Below, piece after piece: positions 62,811 through 64,000 of a stretch of DNA of 64,000 bases. The notes under the pieces were generated by a model. It was not told the origin of the DNA and made no database searches. It was given only the letters and a program-made list of their open reading frames with translations. Position numbers and translations under genes: made by a program. Positions within the stretch are counted from its first letter, which is position 1; every line of letters begins with the position of its first letter. The stretch is from Anisakis pegreffii (Eukaryota; Nematoda; Chromadorea; Rhabditida; Anisakidae): positions 1 through 64,000 of the forward strand of contig JAPYMA010001250.1 of assembly GCA_035041965.1 (NCBI GenBank), given 5' to 3'.

Positions 62811-63017
62811 TTAAAAAATTTGTGGAGCACATTTATACGTCCAAGCTGGCCCATAAATTTCAATTGAATCTACTTTATTGGTTTTGCAAATATCAGTGAA
62901 TGGCACCATCTGCGCGATATTTTCGGCTTCCAAAGCGTTCACAGTCATGCAGATGAATGCAGCTTTGACAAAAAAACGAACGCCATAATTCGATGAGCAA
63001 AGCAAGACATTAAACAT
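62811..63017 (-). CDS. small, possibly secreted protein, 68 residues
   Basis: A single ATG frame ends at TAA 62811-62813. It begins MFNVLLCSSNYGVRFFVKAA, with a hydrophobic core FFVKAAFICMTVNALEA that could be a signal peptide cut near NALEA. The remaining 35 or so residues (NIAQMVPFTDICKTNKVDSI, EIYGPAWTYKCAPQIF) carry two cysteines. A GTGAACAG five bases before the ATG could be a splice or trans-splice acceptor. It might instead be the last exon of a longer gene. No family recognised. Confidence 0.4.
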   Translation of the reverse strand: MFNVLLCSSNYGVRFFVKAAFICMTVNALEAENIAQMVPFTDICKTNKVDSIEIYGPAWTYKCAPQIF

Positions 63018-64000
63018 TTTTTCTGTTCACAACATATGGATTGGTGGTACTCTGGGAATGCGCTAGGATATGCTTCATCAAATCCAGTGGGATTTGATGG
63101 AACGATCTGCATGCGAACAGCACATCTGACTCTTTTTTCCTGTCACTATAATAAATCAAATGGTGGCTGTTTGGGACTACAAACAAGTATTTCTCATGTG
63201 TTTCATCAAATTTTGCACAGTGCATTTTACTTAATGCAAAAGAACGAATCCAGGCAAAAACATTGCTTGGAGCCATTGAAGTATGTGCGTCGTCATTTAA
63301 TTGCGTTCAACTGTGTGGAATATCAATATCAGAAGCAAAAGCAAACGAAGCCATAAATATGATGTGCATACAAAAGTGGCTAAACGCTCAACTTTGTATG
63401 CATACTAATTCTGCACAATGTTAAATTGCAATTACGATCATGCTTGCATTAGCCGGCGGTCGTAAGCTACACAATTACTCCATTTATTGGATGGCTAATT
63501 TCATTTCCCATTCAAGTGCTCCATTGAAATTCGATTTAAATGAATCCCTTGAATTCAATTTGTAATTTTTTGAATGACTGCAGCAAGCAAATTTTGAATG
63601 ACTGCAGCAAGCAATTCAATAACTTCCTCGCAAATTTGACTTACATAAAAGATTTTCGCTATTTTTCTCGTCACTTTCAAAGGTTGAAGACCGTTTTTTG
63701 TTTGCGTTATGGAATCTTGATTTCGGTTTGTAGTTTATTGCATATCGATAGAGAACTGCAGTCTGCAGAAAAAGCGCTGTAGTCTGCGAAATAACCAAAT
63801 TAATCAAAGAATCTGATTGTAAGAATAAAAATTTTGCAAAGGAAGGAAATTTGTAAATGATTGAGTAACGACACGAACACCAATACATTCAGTCAAAAAA
63901 CTTTCCAGATTGATTAGTGTAAAGTTTTCCGGCAAGAATCACTGAACAGCTGTTCCATCTAAACGCAAACGGCCACTTGGTACGAAATGACCTTTCACTA
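63018..64000. other. unresolved region
   Basis: Over 63036-63276 both strands are open for more than 80 codons. The minus reading (EKYLFVVPNSHHLIYYSDRK) and the plus reading are both weakly protein-like and I cannot choose. A 24-bp tandem duplication lies at 63568-63614. Nothing else is supported. Confidence 0.35.
63568..63614. repeat. 24-bp tandem duplication
   Basis: TTTTGAATGACTGCAGCAAG followed by CAA occurs at 63568-63590 and again at 63592-63614, identical, with a 24-base period. In the plus-strand open frame this repeats eight codons (NDCSKQIL). The perfect identity suggests a recent event. Confidence 0.85.

Noticed and set aside
1..64000. tRNA, rRNA, CRISPR arrays and bacterial contamination
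   Set aside because: No cloverleaf, rRNA core or spaced direct-repeat array was seen. Introns with GT/AG borders run through the recognised genes, so the DNA is eukaryotic.

Overview
The window looks like chromosomal DNA from a nematode. It is AT-rich, its genes are split into many short exons, and introns end in TTTCAG-type acceptors. Two recognisable families, a glutamate-gated chloride channel with a PAR anion-selectivity motif and an OATP-type transporter with an extracellular Kazal-like module, fit an invertebrate animal. I cannot name the species. I saw no prokaryotic operons, rRNA, tRNA or CRISPR. Gene models were built by hand: each exon was accepted on reading frame, GT/AG borders and matching splice phase with its neighbours.

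Layout. 1-4.6 kb: no convincing gene, but a pre-miRNA-sized hairpin at 652-723. 5.15-10.87 kb (+): an organic anion transporter (SLCO/OATP family) in 17 exons. 11.9-22.6 kb (-): a glutamate-gated chloride channel subunit; 11 exons were recovered and at least two are missing. The two genes converge. 26.0-26.5 kb (+): a decayed coding stretch with a frameshift and a stop. 28.85-30.69 kb (-): a complete three-exon gene for a 134-residue secreted protein of no family I know. 33.85-35.6 kb (+): more broken coding sequence, possibly one pseudogene. 37.9-38.6 kb (+): the last two exons of a membrane protein. 40.4-40.6 kb (-): the last exon of an unrecognised gene. 43.4-46.8 kb (-): the 3' half of a tail-anchored membrane protein gene.

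48.0-51.34 kb (+): a complete eight-exon gene for the mitochondrial cobalamin GTPase MMAA, carrying a one-base frameshift in an A7 run. A putative 5' exon on the minus strand starts 101 bp away, so the space between may be a bidirectional promoter. 51.4-51.64 kb: a MITE-like DNA transposon remnant. 53-54.7 kb: coding stretches on both strands, unresolved. 55.2-58.4 kb (-): a complete two-exon 116-residue gene followed 96 bp downstream by a complete five-exon F-box gene, a spacing typical of a nematode operon with trans-splicing. 58.95-59.05 kb: a 20-bp minisatellite. 59.7-61.1 kb (-): unrecognised exons. 62.8-63.0 kb (-): a small possibly secreted protein. 62.2 kb: a perfect 32-bp palindrome.

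The genes are mostly unrelated in function: membrane transport, neuronal inhibition, B12 metabolism and ubiquitin ligase targeting. The items most likely to be new are the small secreted protein, the putative operon pair and the two decayed coding loci.
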